From assembly GCA_002327525.1 (NCBI GenBank), contig DCWG01000049.1, forward strand, positions 1-6,896: a stretch of DNA of 6,896 nucleotides. The letters are read 5' to 3'. The stretch is from Gammaproteobacteria bacterium UBA2168. Its GTDB lineage: Bacteria; Pseudomonadota; Gammaproteobacteria; Pseudomonadales; Azotimanducaceae. A program made the position numbers and the translations under genes. Each line of letters begins with the position of its first letter. The first letter of the stretch is position 1. The notes below the pieces were generated by a model. The model was not told the origin of the DNA, ran no database searches, and was given only the letters and a program-made list of their open reading frames with translations. Positions 1-6,297 of this stretch are shown here, piece after piece.

Positions 1-362
1 TGGATTAAGGGAATACGATTGCTAAGAGTTGGGTGTGCTTTAAGCTTATTTTGTATGAAATACTCGACCGCTTTCACGTCGTGATTCGTGGTGCGCTCGA
101 GATCCTTGACCTCGGCGGCTTCGGCGGGTGAGAAATCATCATGGATGCGGCGTACCCGGGCGATGTCGCTTTCATCGAGTGCCGGTAGCCCGCTGACACC
201 AGGTGCCGCGGCGAGCCACAGCAGCCACTCACACTCCACATGCACCCGGTAGCGGATGAGGCCGAACTCACTCACCAGCGGTGCCAGGTCGGTGAGTTTG
301 CTGCGGTAGCGCCCATCAGCGGGTGAGATGGCGGTCAGTTCGTCGAGGTGTATGTCGTTCAT
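1..362 (-). CDS. purB: Adenylosuccinate lyase, N-terminal part (cut by window edge)
   Basis: PurB is a cytosolic enzyme of purine synthesis. It removes fumarate from SAICAR to give AICAR, and from adenylosuccinate to give AMP. The first 120 codons are visible, from ATG at 362-360. Family landmarks are SPADGRYRSK near residues 13-22, SEFGLIRYRV near 31-40, and the conserved RTTNHDVKAVEYF block near 95-107. The reading runs off the left edge just where the family continues into the FIH-FACTSEDI region. The start codon overlaps the hflD stop as ATGA, so translation is probably coupled to hflD within an mnmA-hflD-purB operon, as in E. coli. The E. coli protein is about 456 residues, so roughly three quarters of the gene lies outside. 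The last 20 codons seen (positions 1-60) are much more AT-rich than the rest. Identity is secure from the motifs and the context. Confidence 0.95.
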   Translation of the reverse strand, partial: MNDIHLDELTAISPADGRYRSKLTDLAPLVSEFGLIRYRVHVECEWLLWLAAAPGVSGLPALDESDIARVRRIHDDFSPAEAAEVKDLERTTNHDVKAVEYFIQNKLKAHPTLSNRIPLI

Positions 363-961
363 ATTCTCGCTTGCAGGTCCTGTAGTGATGAGAGCAGTGC
401 CTTACTCCGAACCACAAGGCGCCAGCGACGGCCCCCGAGCTGATCCCAGAGCCAGGCAAATCGTATTGCGCAGAGTAGTAGCGTACGAATGGTTGCGGCG
501 CTGCCCTCCCGCTGGAGGGCTGACGGATTGCCGACCACCTGGACCCGCCGGCCGAGGGTCGCGATGGTCGCCTCATACAGTTCCCCCACGACTTCGATGC
601 GTCGTTCGAATGAAAGCTGTGAGATCTCATCGATACGTGTGGCAATGCGCTGCTGCACGGAGTCGTTCCTTTTCAGGCGCTTTGTGAGATCGAGTACGCT
701 GATCAGGTATCTGACCACCGCGGAACGCTTGCTGCTGCCGCGAAGCGTATCCATGATGATAGTCAGCCCCTCGTTGAACTGGCGCGGGTCGGGGAACAGC
801 GCCTCGAGGTTTGCGGCGTCACGGTTGAAAAGAGCCGCGGTGAGGGGGGCGAGTGCCTGCTCGCTGTGGTCGCCGCGGCCGTTCGCCGTGGCATCCACGC
901 GCGCCAGACATTCGGCCATGGCGGCCAGCGTGAGCAGCTGGTAGTCGCTCTCGTTCAGCAT
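359..961 (-). CDS. hflD: HflD-family protein (lysogenization regulator homologue)
   Basis: This is a 200-residue protein; E. coli HflD has 213. In E. coli HflD is a peripheral inner-membrane protein known for lowering phage lambda CII activity, and its everyday role is poorly defined. Recognition rests on the C-terminal half: a [16 protein letters not shown] block, then an [20 protein letters not shown] segment, both clearly alignable with the E. coli protein. Position between mnmA and purB supports the call. ATG at 961-959 gives an N-terminus [15 protein letters not shown] of family type. A GTG at 997 would add 12 basic residues lying inside mnmA and is less likely. The start overlaps the last 7 bases of mnmA (ATGCTGA), and the stop overlaps the purB start, so the three genes are probably translated from one mRNA. 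A GC-rich 7-bp hairpin (503-520) lies within the gene but has no U-tract. Confidence 0.93.
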   Translation of the reverse strand: MLNESDYQLLTLAAMAECLARVDATANGRGDHSEQALAPLTAALFNRDAANLEALFPDPRQFNEGLTIIMDTLRGSSKRSAVVRYLISVLDLTKRLKRNDSVQQRIATRIDEISQLSFERRIEVVGELYEATIATLGRRVQVVGNPSALQREGSAATIRTLLLCAIRFAWLWDQLGGRRWRLVVRSKALLSSLQDLQARI

Positions 962-2040
962 GATCCGGCGCTCTCGATCACTGCGCCTCCAAGGCACACG
1001 TCATGGTCATAGAAACACACGTACTGACCAGGTGTGACGGCGCGCTGGGGATCGTCGAACGCGACGCGCAGGGTGCCGTTGGCACGAGCGCTCACGGTAG
1101 CCACCTGGTCGGGTTGCCGGTAGCGGACCTTGGCGTGACAGCGCAGTGGCAGTTCGGCTTCGGGGACCAGCCAGTTGACCTCGCCCGCGGATAGCCAGTT
1201 TGAAGCGAGATCTCCCTCGTCCTGGGTGACGATGAGCCGATTGTCGTCTTTGTCTTTGCGCATCACATACCACGGCCGCTCACGGTAACCAGGTAGCCCG
1301 CCGATACCGAGCCCCTGGCGCTGGCCAATAGTGTAGTACGCAAGCCCGATGTGTTCGCCGACGATGCGCCCGTCAGTATCGCACATGTGCCCGGGGTCGC
1401 GCGCTACGTAGCGTTCGAGGAAATCGCTGAATCGCCGTTCGCCGATGAAACATATGCCTGTGGAGTCTTTTTTCTGCGCGTTGTGGAAACCGAGAGTCTT
1501 GGCATGCGCCCTGACAGCCGGTTTGAGCAGATCACCGAGCGGAAAGAGGCAGTTTTCGAATTGCGGCCGAGTGACGGCTTGCAGGAAGTAGCTCTGATCT
1601 TTGTCCGGGTCGAGGCCCTTTTTAAGGCGGAGCGCCGTTGCGCAGCCTTCGAGACGCGCGTAGTGTCCCGTGGCGATGGCGTCCGCGCCGAGATGTCGTG
1701 CGTAATCGGCGAACTGTTTGAACTTGATCTCGCGATTGCAGAGTATGTCCGGATTCGGTGTGCGTCCGGCCCGATATTCACGCAGAAAGGCGTCGAAGAC
1801 ATCATCCCAGTATTCTGCCGCGAAATTTGCGGTGTGCAGAGTAATGCCCAGGCGGCTCGCCACGCGCTGTGCATCCTCCAGGTCAACCAGTGCGGTACAG
1901 TACTCGGTGCCGTCGTCCTCCTCCCAGTTTTTCATGAACAGACCCTCCACCGCGTATCCGGCTTCCAACAGCAGCCAGGCAGCGACGGAGGAATCCACCC
2001 CTCCGGACATCCCGACGATGATCGTGGCTCCTGGACGCAT
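955..2040 (-). CDS. mnmA: tRNA-specific 2-thiouridylase MnmA
   Basis: MnmA makes 2-thiouridine at wobble position U34 of the tRNAs for Lys, Glu and Gln. It adenylates the base with ATP and transfers persulfide sulfur delivered by the IscS/Tus relay. The product is 361 residues (E. coli 368). The ATP PP-loop GMSGGVDSS is at residues 10-18. The two catalytic cysteines are Cys101 in [12 protein letters not shown] and Cys197 in [19 protein letters not shown] near 123-129, [10 protein letters not shown] near 144-153 and [14 protein letters not shown] near 235-248 are typical, and a C-terminal beta-barrel region follows. ATG at 2040-2038 is chosen because it sits just before the PP-loop and has GGAAG at 2049-2045 as ribosome binding site. 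The frame stays open upstream to 2235, but that stretch lies antisense inside moaC and has no family similarity. It is the first gene of the mnmA-hflD-purB operon. Confidence 0.97.
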   Translation of the reverse strand: MRPGATIIVGMSGGVDSSVAAWLLLEAGYAVEGLFMKNWEEDDGTEYCTALVDLEDAQRVASRLGITLHTANFAAEYWDDVFDAFLREYRAGRTPNPDILCNREIKFKQFADYARHLGADAIATGHYARLEGCATALRLKKGLDPDKDQSYFLQAVTRPQFENCLFPLGDLLKPAVRAHAKTLGFHNAQKKDSTGICFIGERRFSDFLERYVARDPGHMCDTDGRIVGEHIGLAYYTIGQRQGLGIGGLPGYRERPWYVMRKDKDDNRLIVTQDEGDLASNWLSAGEVNWLVPEAELPLRCHAKVRYRQPDQVATVSARANGTLRVAFDDPQRAVTPGQYVCFYDHDVCLGGAVIESAGSC

Positions 2041-2113
2041 GACACTTCCGTTTGGCAGCGGAAAAAGGGCGCATATTTTATCCGTCACGGGAGCCAGACG
2101 GTATACTGCAGCG
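2041..2113. promoter_or_regulatory. Divergent promoter region mnmA / moaC
   Basis: This 73-bp gap separates two divergent start codons. For moaC on the plus strand there are two candidates. The first is TTGGCA (2052-2057), 16 bases, TATTTT (2074-2079), giving a leader of about 28 bases. The second is TATACT (2102-2107), whose expected start point falls on or next to the moaC ATG, but it lacks a good -35 box. For mnmA on the minus strand, TAAAAT (2080-2075) overlaps the first moaC -10 box and would give a leader of about 28 bases; its -35 box is poor. GGAAG at 2049-2045 is the mnmA ribosome binding site. These are matches by eye only. Confidence 0.45.
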
Positions 2114-2614
2114 ATGAGTAAATTGTCACATGTGAATGAGGCCGGTGAGGCCAACATGGTCGATGTTTCGGGCAAGGATGTCACACGACGCACCGCGCTC
2201 GCTGAGGGGACGGTAGAAATGCGTGCCCAGACCATGGCGGAAATCTACGACGGAACGCTCGCCAAGGGTGATGTGCTGGCTGTGGCGCGGGTGGCGGGTA
2301 TTCAGGCAGCCAAACGCTGTTCGGATCTCATACCGCTGTGTCACCCGCTACCCATTACTCGCGTGAGTGTGCGTTTCGAACGCATTGCGGAGACGGTACT
2401 TCGTATCGAGGCGGAATGTCGGGTGGAGGGTTCCACGGGCGTGGAGATGGAAGCCCTGACCGCGGTGAGCATCGCGGCGCTGACCGTATATGACATGTGC
2501 AAGGCGGTGGACAAGGGCATGGAGATCTCGGCCGTTCGTCTGGTCGCGAAGGAGGGCGGTAAGAGCGGTCCCTGGTTACGCGAAGAGGGCGTTCGGGAGC
2601 AGGAAGGGGCATGA
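2114..2614 (+). CDS. moaC: Cyclic pyranopterin monophosphate synthase MoaC
   Basis: MoaC works after the radical-SAM enzyme MoaA and rearranges its GTP-derived product into cyclic pyranopterin monophosphate, the first stable intermediate of molybdenum cofactor synthesis. It has 166 residues (E. coli 161). The N-terminus [19 protein letters not shown] aligns residue for residue with the E. coli protein, which fixes ATG 2114 as the start. Conserved blocks are [18 protein letters not shown] (51-68), [11 protein letters not shown] (72-82), [11 protein letters not shown] (109-119) and YDMCKAVDK (126-134). Active-site residues known from E. coli (Lys51, His77, the Glu-Met pair, Asp and Lys of YDMCK) are all present. 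No Shine-Dalgarno sequence precedes the start. Its stop overlaps the moaD start (ATGA). moaA is not in the window. The frame is open upstream to 1718, but that part is antisense to mnmA. Confidence 0.97.
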   Translation: MSKLSHVNEAGEANMVDVSGKDVTRRTALAEGTVEMRAQTMAEIYDGTLAKGDVLAVARVAGIQAAKRCSDLIPLCHPLPITRVSVRFERIAETVLRIEAECRVEGSTGVEMEALTAVSIAALTVYDMCKAVDKGMEISAVRLVAKEGGKSGPWLREEGVREQEGA

Positions 2615-2862
2615 CGACAGTGTTGTTTTTTGCCCAGTTACGGGAACGGCTGGGGTGCGAGCGGATCGACCTGGAACTGGACGAGCCGCTCGGTTTCGAT
2701 GTCTTCATGGCGCGTCTGGCCAACGAGCTCGACGTGGATGCGATACGCGAGCTGCAGGCGGAAAATATCCGCATCGCCATCAACCAGACACTATTGGAGC
2801 ACCCGGTGGAGGTTGTACCCGGAGACGAAATCGCATTCCTGCCGCCTGTCACCGGAGGTTGA
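2611..2862 (+). CDS. moaD: Molybdopterin synthase small subunit (sulfur carrier) MoaD
   Basis: MoaD is a ubiquitin-like sulfur carrier. Its C-terminal glycine is adenylated by MoeB and converted to a thiocarboxylate, which donates sulfur to cPMP inside the MoaD-MoaE complex. The protein has 83 residues (E. coli 81). It begins [14 protein letters not shown], has the [12 protein letters not shown] segment near 57-68, and ends [13 protein letters not shown] with the essential terminal Gly-Gly. ATG 2611 overlaps the moaC stop and is preceded by a strong purine-rich AGGAAGGGG at about 2601-2609, so it can be loaded independently as well as by coupling. moaE follows after a single base, matching the 1:1 partnership of the subunits. 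Confidence 0.97.
   Translation: MTTVLFFAQLRERLGCERIDLELDEPLGFDVFMARLANELDVDAIRELQAENIRIAINQTLLEHPVEVVPGDEIAFLPPVTGG
2854..2858 (+). promoter_or_regulatory. Ribosome binding site of moaE inside moaD
   Basis: GGAGG lies 5 bases before the moaE GTG start and decides that start. The same bases are part of the codons for the essential C-terminal Gly-Gly of MoaD, so this sequence carries both signals. Confidence 0.8.
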
Positions 2863-2863
2863 G

Positions 2864-3352
2864 GTGAGCGCTTCGGTTACGATCCGCGTGCAGCCCGAGA
2901 ACTTTGACGTGGGAACGGAATGGGCCGCGCTCGCAGGGCGCATCGACGGCTGTACGGGGGCGATCGCCGTATTCATGGGACTGGTGCGCGATGTGGCGGG
3001 CGACGGCAGTGATGTGCTGGAACTTGAGCATTACCCGGGCATGACGGAGCGTACCATCGGCGAGATCGTGGTGCGTGCCAAAGAACGCTGGCAACTGGAT
3101 GACGTGCTGGTGATTCACAGGGTTGGCGCGCTGTTGCCGCGCGATCCCATCGTGCTGGTAATGGTGAGTTCCTCGCACCGTGCAGAAGCGTTCGCCGCAT
3201 GTGAGTTCATCATGGACTTCCTAAAAACCGACGCGGTGTTCTGGAAAAACGAGTCATCGTCGAAGGGCAGCCGTTGGGTGGAGGCCACGCTCGGCGACCG
3301 GGAACGCCAACAGGAGTGGGATCAGGACGATCTAGCCTCGCGGGGCCGTTAG
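2864..3352 (+). CDS. moaE: Molybdopterin synthase catalytic subunit MoaE
   Basis: MoaE is the large subunit of molybdopterin synthase. It binds cPMP and, with thiocarboxylated MoaD, forms the dithiolene of molybdopterin. It has 162 residues (E. coli 150). The start is GTG 2864, one base after the moaD stop, with GGAGG at 2854-2858. The resulting N-terminus (VTIRVQPENFDVG) aligns directly with the E. coli one. Landmarks are FMGLVRD near 37-43, LEHYPGMTE near 54-62, HRVGALLPRD (85-94), SSSHRAEAF (102-110) and FIMDFLKTDAVFWKNE (115-130). Lys121 and Lys128 match the catalytic Lys119 and Lys126 of E. coli, and His105-Arg106 match His103-Arg104. The tail beyond GSRWVEA is longer and charged. The last 21 bases overlap the convergent rluE gene. 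Confidence 0.97.
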   Translation: MSASVTIRVQPENFDVGTEWAALAGRIDGCTGAIAVFMGLVRDVAGDGSDVLELEHYPGMTERTIGEIVVRAKERWQLDDVLVIHRVGALLPRDPIVLVMVSSSHRAEAFAACEFIMDFLKTDAVFWKNESSSKGSRWVEATLGDRERQQEWDQDDLASRGR

Positions 3353-3895
3353 TCGACGCCACTCACCGGGCCGCAGTTCGCCCAACTGCCAGGGACCCAC
3401 GGCGGTGCGCACGAGGCGCAGCACCGGAAAACCGAGGGTTGCGATGCTACGCCGGATCTGCCGGTTTATCCCTGTTCGCAACACCAGCTCGAGCCAGCTC
3501 GAGCGGTGTTGCCTGTGCGCTATGACGGGCGGGTCACGAGGTGGTAGCCGTGGTTCGGTGATGAGCGAAACCGCGTGTACCCGTGCGATGTGAGAGCGCC
3601 CGTGTTCGCGGATGGCAACGCCGCGGATCAGCTCATCGAGGTCGCTTTGTCGCAGCTGCCCCTCTATCTGGACTAGGTAGCGTTTTTCGAGTTTATGGTG
3701 GGGAGCGCTGATGTGGTGCTGAAGCCGCCCTGAGTCGGTGAGCAGCACGAGGCCCTCGGATTTGAAATCGAGGCGTCCCGCCGGATAGACGTCAGCAACG
3801 TCCACGTAATCTGCCAGAGTCGCTTTTCCGCTGCCGTTGTCGGAAAACTGGCAGAGCACCTGATAGGGTTTGTAAAGGGCGAGCAGCTGTGTCAC
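3332..3895 (-). CDS. rluE: 23S rRNA pseudouridine synthase RluE
   Basis: This is an RsuA/RluB/E/F-family pseudouridine synthase without an N-terminal S4 domain. In E. coli RluE isomerises U2457 of 23S rRNA. It has 187 residues (E. coli 217) and starts directly at the catalytic domain: [13 protein letters not shown] near 5-17, then [18 protein letters not shown] (39-56) with catalytic Asp43. KRYLVQIEG (71-79) and NRQIRR (144-149) followed by GFPVLRLVR (155-163) are family motifs. Position beside icd matches E. coli. The start is GTG 3895-3893; no ribosome binding site is obvious and no better in-frame start was seen upstream. In the C-terminal motif, E. coli has EGRNRQVRRMTAHVG while this protein has [15 protein letters not shown]. 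Membership in the family is sure; assignment to RluE rather than a close paralogue rests partly on context. Confidence 0.9.
   Translation of the reverse strand: MTQLLALYKPYQVLCQFSDNGSGKATLADYVDVADVYPAGRLDFKSEGLVLLTDSGRLQHHISAPHHKLEKRYLVQIEGQLRQSDLDELIRGVAIREHGRSHIARVHAVSLITEPRLPPRDPPVIAHRQHRSSWLELVLRTGINRQIRRSIATLGFPVLRLVRTAVGPWQLGELRPGEWRRLTAPRG
3480..3510. repeat. Long hairpin and 10-bp tandem repeat inside rluE
   Basis: AACACC (3480-3485) and GCTCGAG (3487-3493) pair with CTCGAGC (3498-3504) and GGTGTT (3505-3510). This gives 13 base pairs with one bulged A and a 4-base loop. The core is also a near-exact tandem repeat of AGCTCGAGCC. It lies fully within the coding sequence of rluE and has no U-tract, so it is not an obvious terminator. 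Confidence 0.7.
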
Positions 3896-4022
3896 AAGTT
3901 GGTCACTGGGCGTTTGGCATCCTGGGCGTTATAATCGCGCGCTTCATTATTTTCGATCCATAGATTCGCACGCCGTAACCGGCGCTCGAAGTACAGGTTG
4001 CGTGCGTCTGGAGACATATCAT
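3896..4022. promoter_or_regulatory. Divergent promoter region rluE / icd
   Basis: A perfect -10 box TATAAT (3930-3935) points toward icd and would give a leader of about 80 bases, but it has no recognisable -35 box at 16-18 bases. On the other strand TCGAAA (3956-3951), 17 bases, TATAAC (3933-3928) is a fair sigma-70 match for rluE, with a leader of about 26 bases. The two -10 boxes overlap, so the promoters would compete. A 9-base direct repeat CTGGGCGTT occurs at 3906-3914 and 3922-3930, spaced 16 bases start to start. The icd ribosome binding site is GGAGA at 4010-4014. Confidence 0.5.
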
Positions 4023-5282
4023 ATGGCTTATCAGCATATTCAGGTGCCAGCAGAGGGCGCGAAGATCACCGTGGGTGAGAACCGCGCACTGCTCGTACCG
4101 AACAATCCCGTCATTCCGTTCATCGAGGGTGACGGGATCGGTGTGGACATCACACCGGTCATGATCAAGGTGGTCGACTCGGCCGTGGAGAAGGCTTATT
4201 CGGGCGAGCGCAAAATCGCCTGGATGGAGATCTATTCCGGCGAGAAATCGCTCGAAATCTACGGCGAGGACGAGTGGCTGCCTGATGAGACGCTCGACGC
4301 CATGCGCGAGTTCGTTGTCGGTATCAAGGGTCCCATGACGACGCCGGTCGGTGGTGGTATCCGTTCGCTGAATGTGGCGCTGCGCCAGGAACTCGACCTC
4401 TTCGTCTGCCAGCGCCCGGTGCGCTGGTTTCAAGGCGTGCCGAGCCCGGTGGTCGCCCCACAGAAGACCGACATGGTGATCTTTCGGGAGAACACTGAAG
4501 ATATCTACGCCGGTGTGGAATGGGAAGCGGGCAGCGCGGAGGCCGATAAATTGATCGCCTTCCTGCGTGACGAGATGGGCGTACACAAGATTCGCTTTCC
4601 GCAGAACTGCGGAATCGGTGTCAAGCCGATCTCGGTTGAAGGCACGCAACGTCTTGTGCGTAAGGCCATCCAGTACACCATCGATGAGGATCGTGATTCG
4701 CTGACCTTCGTACACAAGGGCAACATCATGAAATTCACCGAGGGTGCGTTCAAGGATTGGGGCTACGAGCTGGCGGCGAGCGAGTTCGGTGCAACGCCTC
4801 TCGATGGCGGCCCCTGGCACGAGCTGAGCAATCCCAACACGGGCAAGCAGATCATCATCAAGGATGTCATCGCGGATGCCATGCTGCAGCAGATCCTCAC
4901 ACGGCCGGACGAGTATGACGTGCTCGCGACGATGAACCTGAATGGCGATTACATCTCGGATGCGCTGGCTGCTCAGGTAGGCGGTATAGGGATCGCGCCA
5001 GGTGCCAACATCGGTGACACCATTGCGCTGTTCGAGGCCACGCATGGCACCGCGCCGAAGTATGCAGGCCAGGACAAGGTAAATCCGGGTTCCCTGATCC
5101 TCTCCGCGGAGATGATGCTGCGTCACATAGGCTGGCGCGAGGCGGCCGATCTCATTATTGCGGGTATGGAGGGTGCTATTTCGAAGGGTAGCGTTACCTA
5201 CGATTTCGAGCGCCTGATGGACAGCGCCACGTTGCTCAAATGCTCGGAGTTCGGCGACGCTATGATTGCAGCCATGGATTAG
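4023..5282 (+). CDS. icd: Isocitrate dehydrogenase, NADP-type
   Basis: Icd oxidatively decarboxylates isocitrate to 2-oxoglutarate in the TCA cycle. The product has 419 residues (E. coli 416) and is collinear with the E. coli enzyme throughout. The substrate loop [13 protein letters not shown] has Ser115, matching E. coli Ser113, the residue phosphorylated by the AceK kinase/phosphatase, so the target site for that control is kept. Tyr162 and Lys232 are the catalytic pair (E. coli Tyr160, Lys230), and metal ligands lie in DVIADA (281-286) and the [10 protein letters not shown] stretch (307-316). [15 protein letters not shown] (341-355) carries Lys346, Tyr347 and Val353, and Tyr393 and Arg397 follow; these are the NADP-specificity residues. 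ATG 4023 is chosen for GGAGA 8 bases upstream; an in-frame GTG at 4002 would add 7 residues without such a site. A long open antisense frame lies opposite and is treated as a shadow. Confidence 0.98.
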   Translation: MAYQHIQVPAEGAKITVGENRALLVPNNPVIPFIEGDGIGVDITPVMIKVVDSAVEKAYSGERKIAWMEIYSGEKSLEIYGEDEWLPDETLDAMREFVVGIKGPMTTPVGGGIRSLNVALRQELDLFVCQRPVRWFQGVPSPVVAPQKTDMVIFRENTEDIYAGVEWEAGSAEADKLIAFLRDEMGVHKIRFPQNCGIGVKPISVEGTQRLVRKAIQYTIDEDRDSLTFVHKGNIMKFTEGAFKDWGYELAASEFGATPLDGGPWHELSNPNTGKQIIIKDVIADAMLQQILTRPDEYDVLATMNLNGDYISDALAAQVGGIGIAPGANIGDTIALFEATHGTAPKYAGQDKVNPGSLILSAEMMLRHIGWREAADLIIAGMEGAISKGSVTYDFERLMDSATLLKCSEFGDAMIAAMD

Positions 5283-5318
5283 TGCTGTTTTGGTGCCATT
5301 TGGCGCTGTGTCAGGAAA

Positions 5319-5346
5319 ACAAACGGCCGGATTACCGGTCGTTTGT
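5319..5346. terminator. Bidirectional hairpin terminator between icd and cspD
   Basis: ACAAACGGCCGG (5319-5330) pairs with CCGGTCGTTTGT (5335-5346) across the loop ATTA. This is 12 pairs with one G-T wobble. On the minus strand the stem is followed by a run like TTTTCC, a reasonable U-tract for ending cspD. On the plus strand the stem itself ends in GTTTGT. It lies 36 bases after the icd stop and about 31 bases after the cspD stop, so it probably serves both convergent genes. Confidence 0.85.
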
Positions 5347-5377
5347 GCATTCTAGAGAAGGTTTGTACCGGAGCTGG

Positions 5378-5683
5378 TCAGGAAGCATCGGCCTGGGACA
5401 GGTCGGCATCGTCTGTGTGGTCTGCTCCGGTATCGCCGTCGTCTGTGTCCGAATCGGATTCAACGGCGCCATCTCCGCCTTCGTGGGCCCTGATATTCAC
5501 GGCGTGCAGCCCCTTGGGGCCTTCCAGGATATCGAAATCGACCTCCTGTCCTGCCTTGAGGGTTTTATAGCCATCCATGTGGATGGAAGAATAGTGCGCG
5601 AAAAGATCTTCTCCGCCTTCGATGGGCAGGATAAATCCGTATCCTTTTGCGTTGTTAAACCACTTTACCTTTCCCGTTGCCAT
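5378..5683 (-). CDS. cspD: Cold-shock-domain protein CspD with acidic C-terminal tail
   Basis: This is a single-stranded nucleic-acid binding cold-shock protein. In E. coli CspD is induced in stationary phase and on starvation and inhibits DNA replication. The domain covers residues 1-67: [15 protein letters not shown] (4-18, RNP1) and [10 protein letters not shown] (25-34, RNP2), then [22 protein letters not shown]. The [11 protein letters not shown] stretch and the cspD/clpS/clpA neighbourhood identify CspD rather than another Csp. The protein has 101 residues against 74 in E. coli. The extra tail (68-101) has 13 Asp/Glu and no Lys or Arg, with repeated Asp-rich runs. ATG 5683-5681 is preceded by AGGAGG at 5698-5693, 9 bases away. 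A weak promoter may be TTGACT (5762-5757), 17 bases, GACAGT (5739-5734). The gene is convergent with icd and divergent from clpS. Confidence 0.93.
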   Translation of the reverse strand: MATGKVKWFNNAKGYGFILPIEGGEDLFAHYSSIHMDGYKTLKAGQEVDFDILEGPKGLHAVNIRAHEGGDGAVESDSDTDDGDTGADHTDDADLSQADAS

Positions 5684-6006
5684 GGCGGCGGTCCTCCTAC
5701 AGCTTGGCGCGCAATGGAACGCTCCCCTAGCCGACTGTCACCTCATTTGCCCGTAGAGTCAAGCGTGGCGCTGCTTGCGGGCTGAGCCGCGGTGCGCGGA
5801 TTACCGCAAAGACAAGGGGCCAGGGAAGCTTGTATTATGGAGATTCGGCCCAATAGTTGTATTCAATCCGTAGTATGGGTGAACTGACATATCCGTGTGT
5901 GCGCATGCGCGTGGAGCCTGGCGCGAAAATAGGCGTACGGAAGCGCGCTAGAGGCGCGCGAGCGCAAAACGGAGACGAGCCGGAACGACATAGTGAAGGT
6001 GGATTG
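5684..6006. other. Divergent non-coding region cspD / clpS
   Basis: This 323-bp stretch holds the cspD ribosome binding site (AGGAGG, 5698-5693), a possible cspD promoter (TTGACT at 5762-5757 with GACAGT at 5739-5734) and probably the clpS promoter. For clpS the only -10-like box noted is TATTAT (5833-5838), without a clear -35 box. Other structure: a perfect palindrome GCGCATGCGC (5901-5910) and a 6-bp GCGCGC hairpin (5943-5948 with 5954-5959). The clpS frame is open back to 5857, but the implied peptide is arginine-rich and resembles nothing I recognise. I see no RNA gene here. Confidence 0.5.
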
Positions 6007-6297
6007 GTGACGGCGGAAGCGAAGCCGAAGCTGAAACGCCCGCCGATGTTCAAGGTGGTGTTGCTGAATGATGACTACACCCCCATGGAATTCGTGGTGC
6101 ATGTACTCGAACATTTTTTTTCGATGGACCGTGAGAAAGCAACGCAGATAATGCTGACCGTGCACACGCAGGGCGCTGCGGTGGTAGGTATCTTTCCGAG
6201 GGATATTGCTGAAACTAAATCCGATGAAGTGAATCAATATGCTCAGGAGAACCAACACCCACTGAAGTCGACCATCGAAGCGACTGATGGCGACTGA
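6007..6297 (+). CDS. clpS: ATP-dependent Clp protease adaptor ClpS
   Basis: ClpS binds proteins with destabilising N-terminal residues (Leu, Phe, Tyr, Trp) and hands them to ClpA of the ClpAP protease. The core starts [19 protein letters not shown]; Asn21, Asp22 and Asp23 and His53 (in TVHTQG) correspond to the E. coli N-degron pocket residues Asn34, Asp35, Asp36 and His66. [19 protein letters not shown] (68-86) is the typical C-terminal part. With GTG 6007 the protein has 96 residues (E. coli 106). This start is preferred for the purine-rich GAAGGTGGA at 5995-6003. In-frame alternatives are TTG 6004, ATG 5905 and ATG 5875, the last giving 140 residues. The flexible N-terminal extension that inserts into ClpA would be short with the chosen start. 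The stop codon lies in a 10-bp tandem repeat. clpA follows after 83 bases. Confidence 0.93.
   Translation: MTAEAKPKLKRPPMFKVVLLNDDYTPMEFVVHVLEHFFSMDREKATQIMLTVHTQGAAVVGIFPRDIAETKSDEVNQYAQENQHPLKSTIEATDGD

Noticed and set aside
503..520. GC-rich 7-bp hairpin within hflD
   Set aside because: No U-tract, inside a coding region of an operon that continues into purB; likely chance in GC-rich sequence.
1718..2113. Upstream extension of the moaC frame
   Set aside because: The MoaC N-terminus aligns exactly from ATG 2114; the extra part is antisense to mnmA.
1351..2121. Plus-strand open frame of 256 codons opposite mnmA
   Set aside because: It lies antisense to the PP-loop and catalytic regions of mnmA, and no protein family is recognisable in it.
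2123..2136. Palindrome CACATGTG in the first codons of moaC, considered as a regulator site
   Set aside because: It does not match the CRP or FNR consensus well and lies inside conserved MoaC codons.
2041..2235. 65-residue N-terminal extension of MnmA
   Set aside because: It would run through the promoter region and into moaC; ATG 2040 with a GGAAG site fits the family length.
3903..5126. Antisense open frame of 407 codons opposite icd
   Set aside because: It mirrors the icd coding frame in GC-rich DNA, shows no recognisable domain, and icd itself is certain over the whole stretch.
5901..5959. Palindrome GCGCATGCGC and GCGCGC hairpin upstream of clpS, considered as an attenuator or operator
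   Set aside because: Short self-complementary GC runs are expected here; no U-tract or known site.
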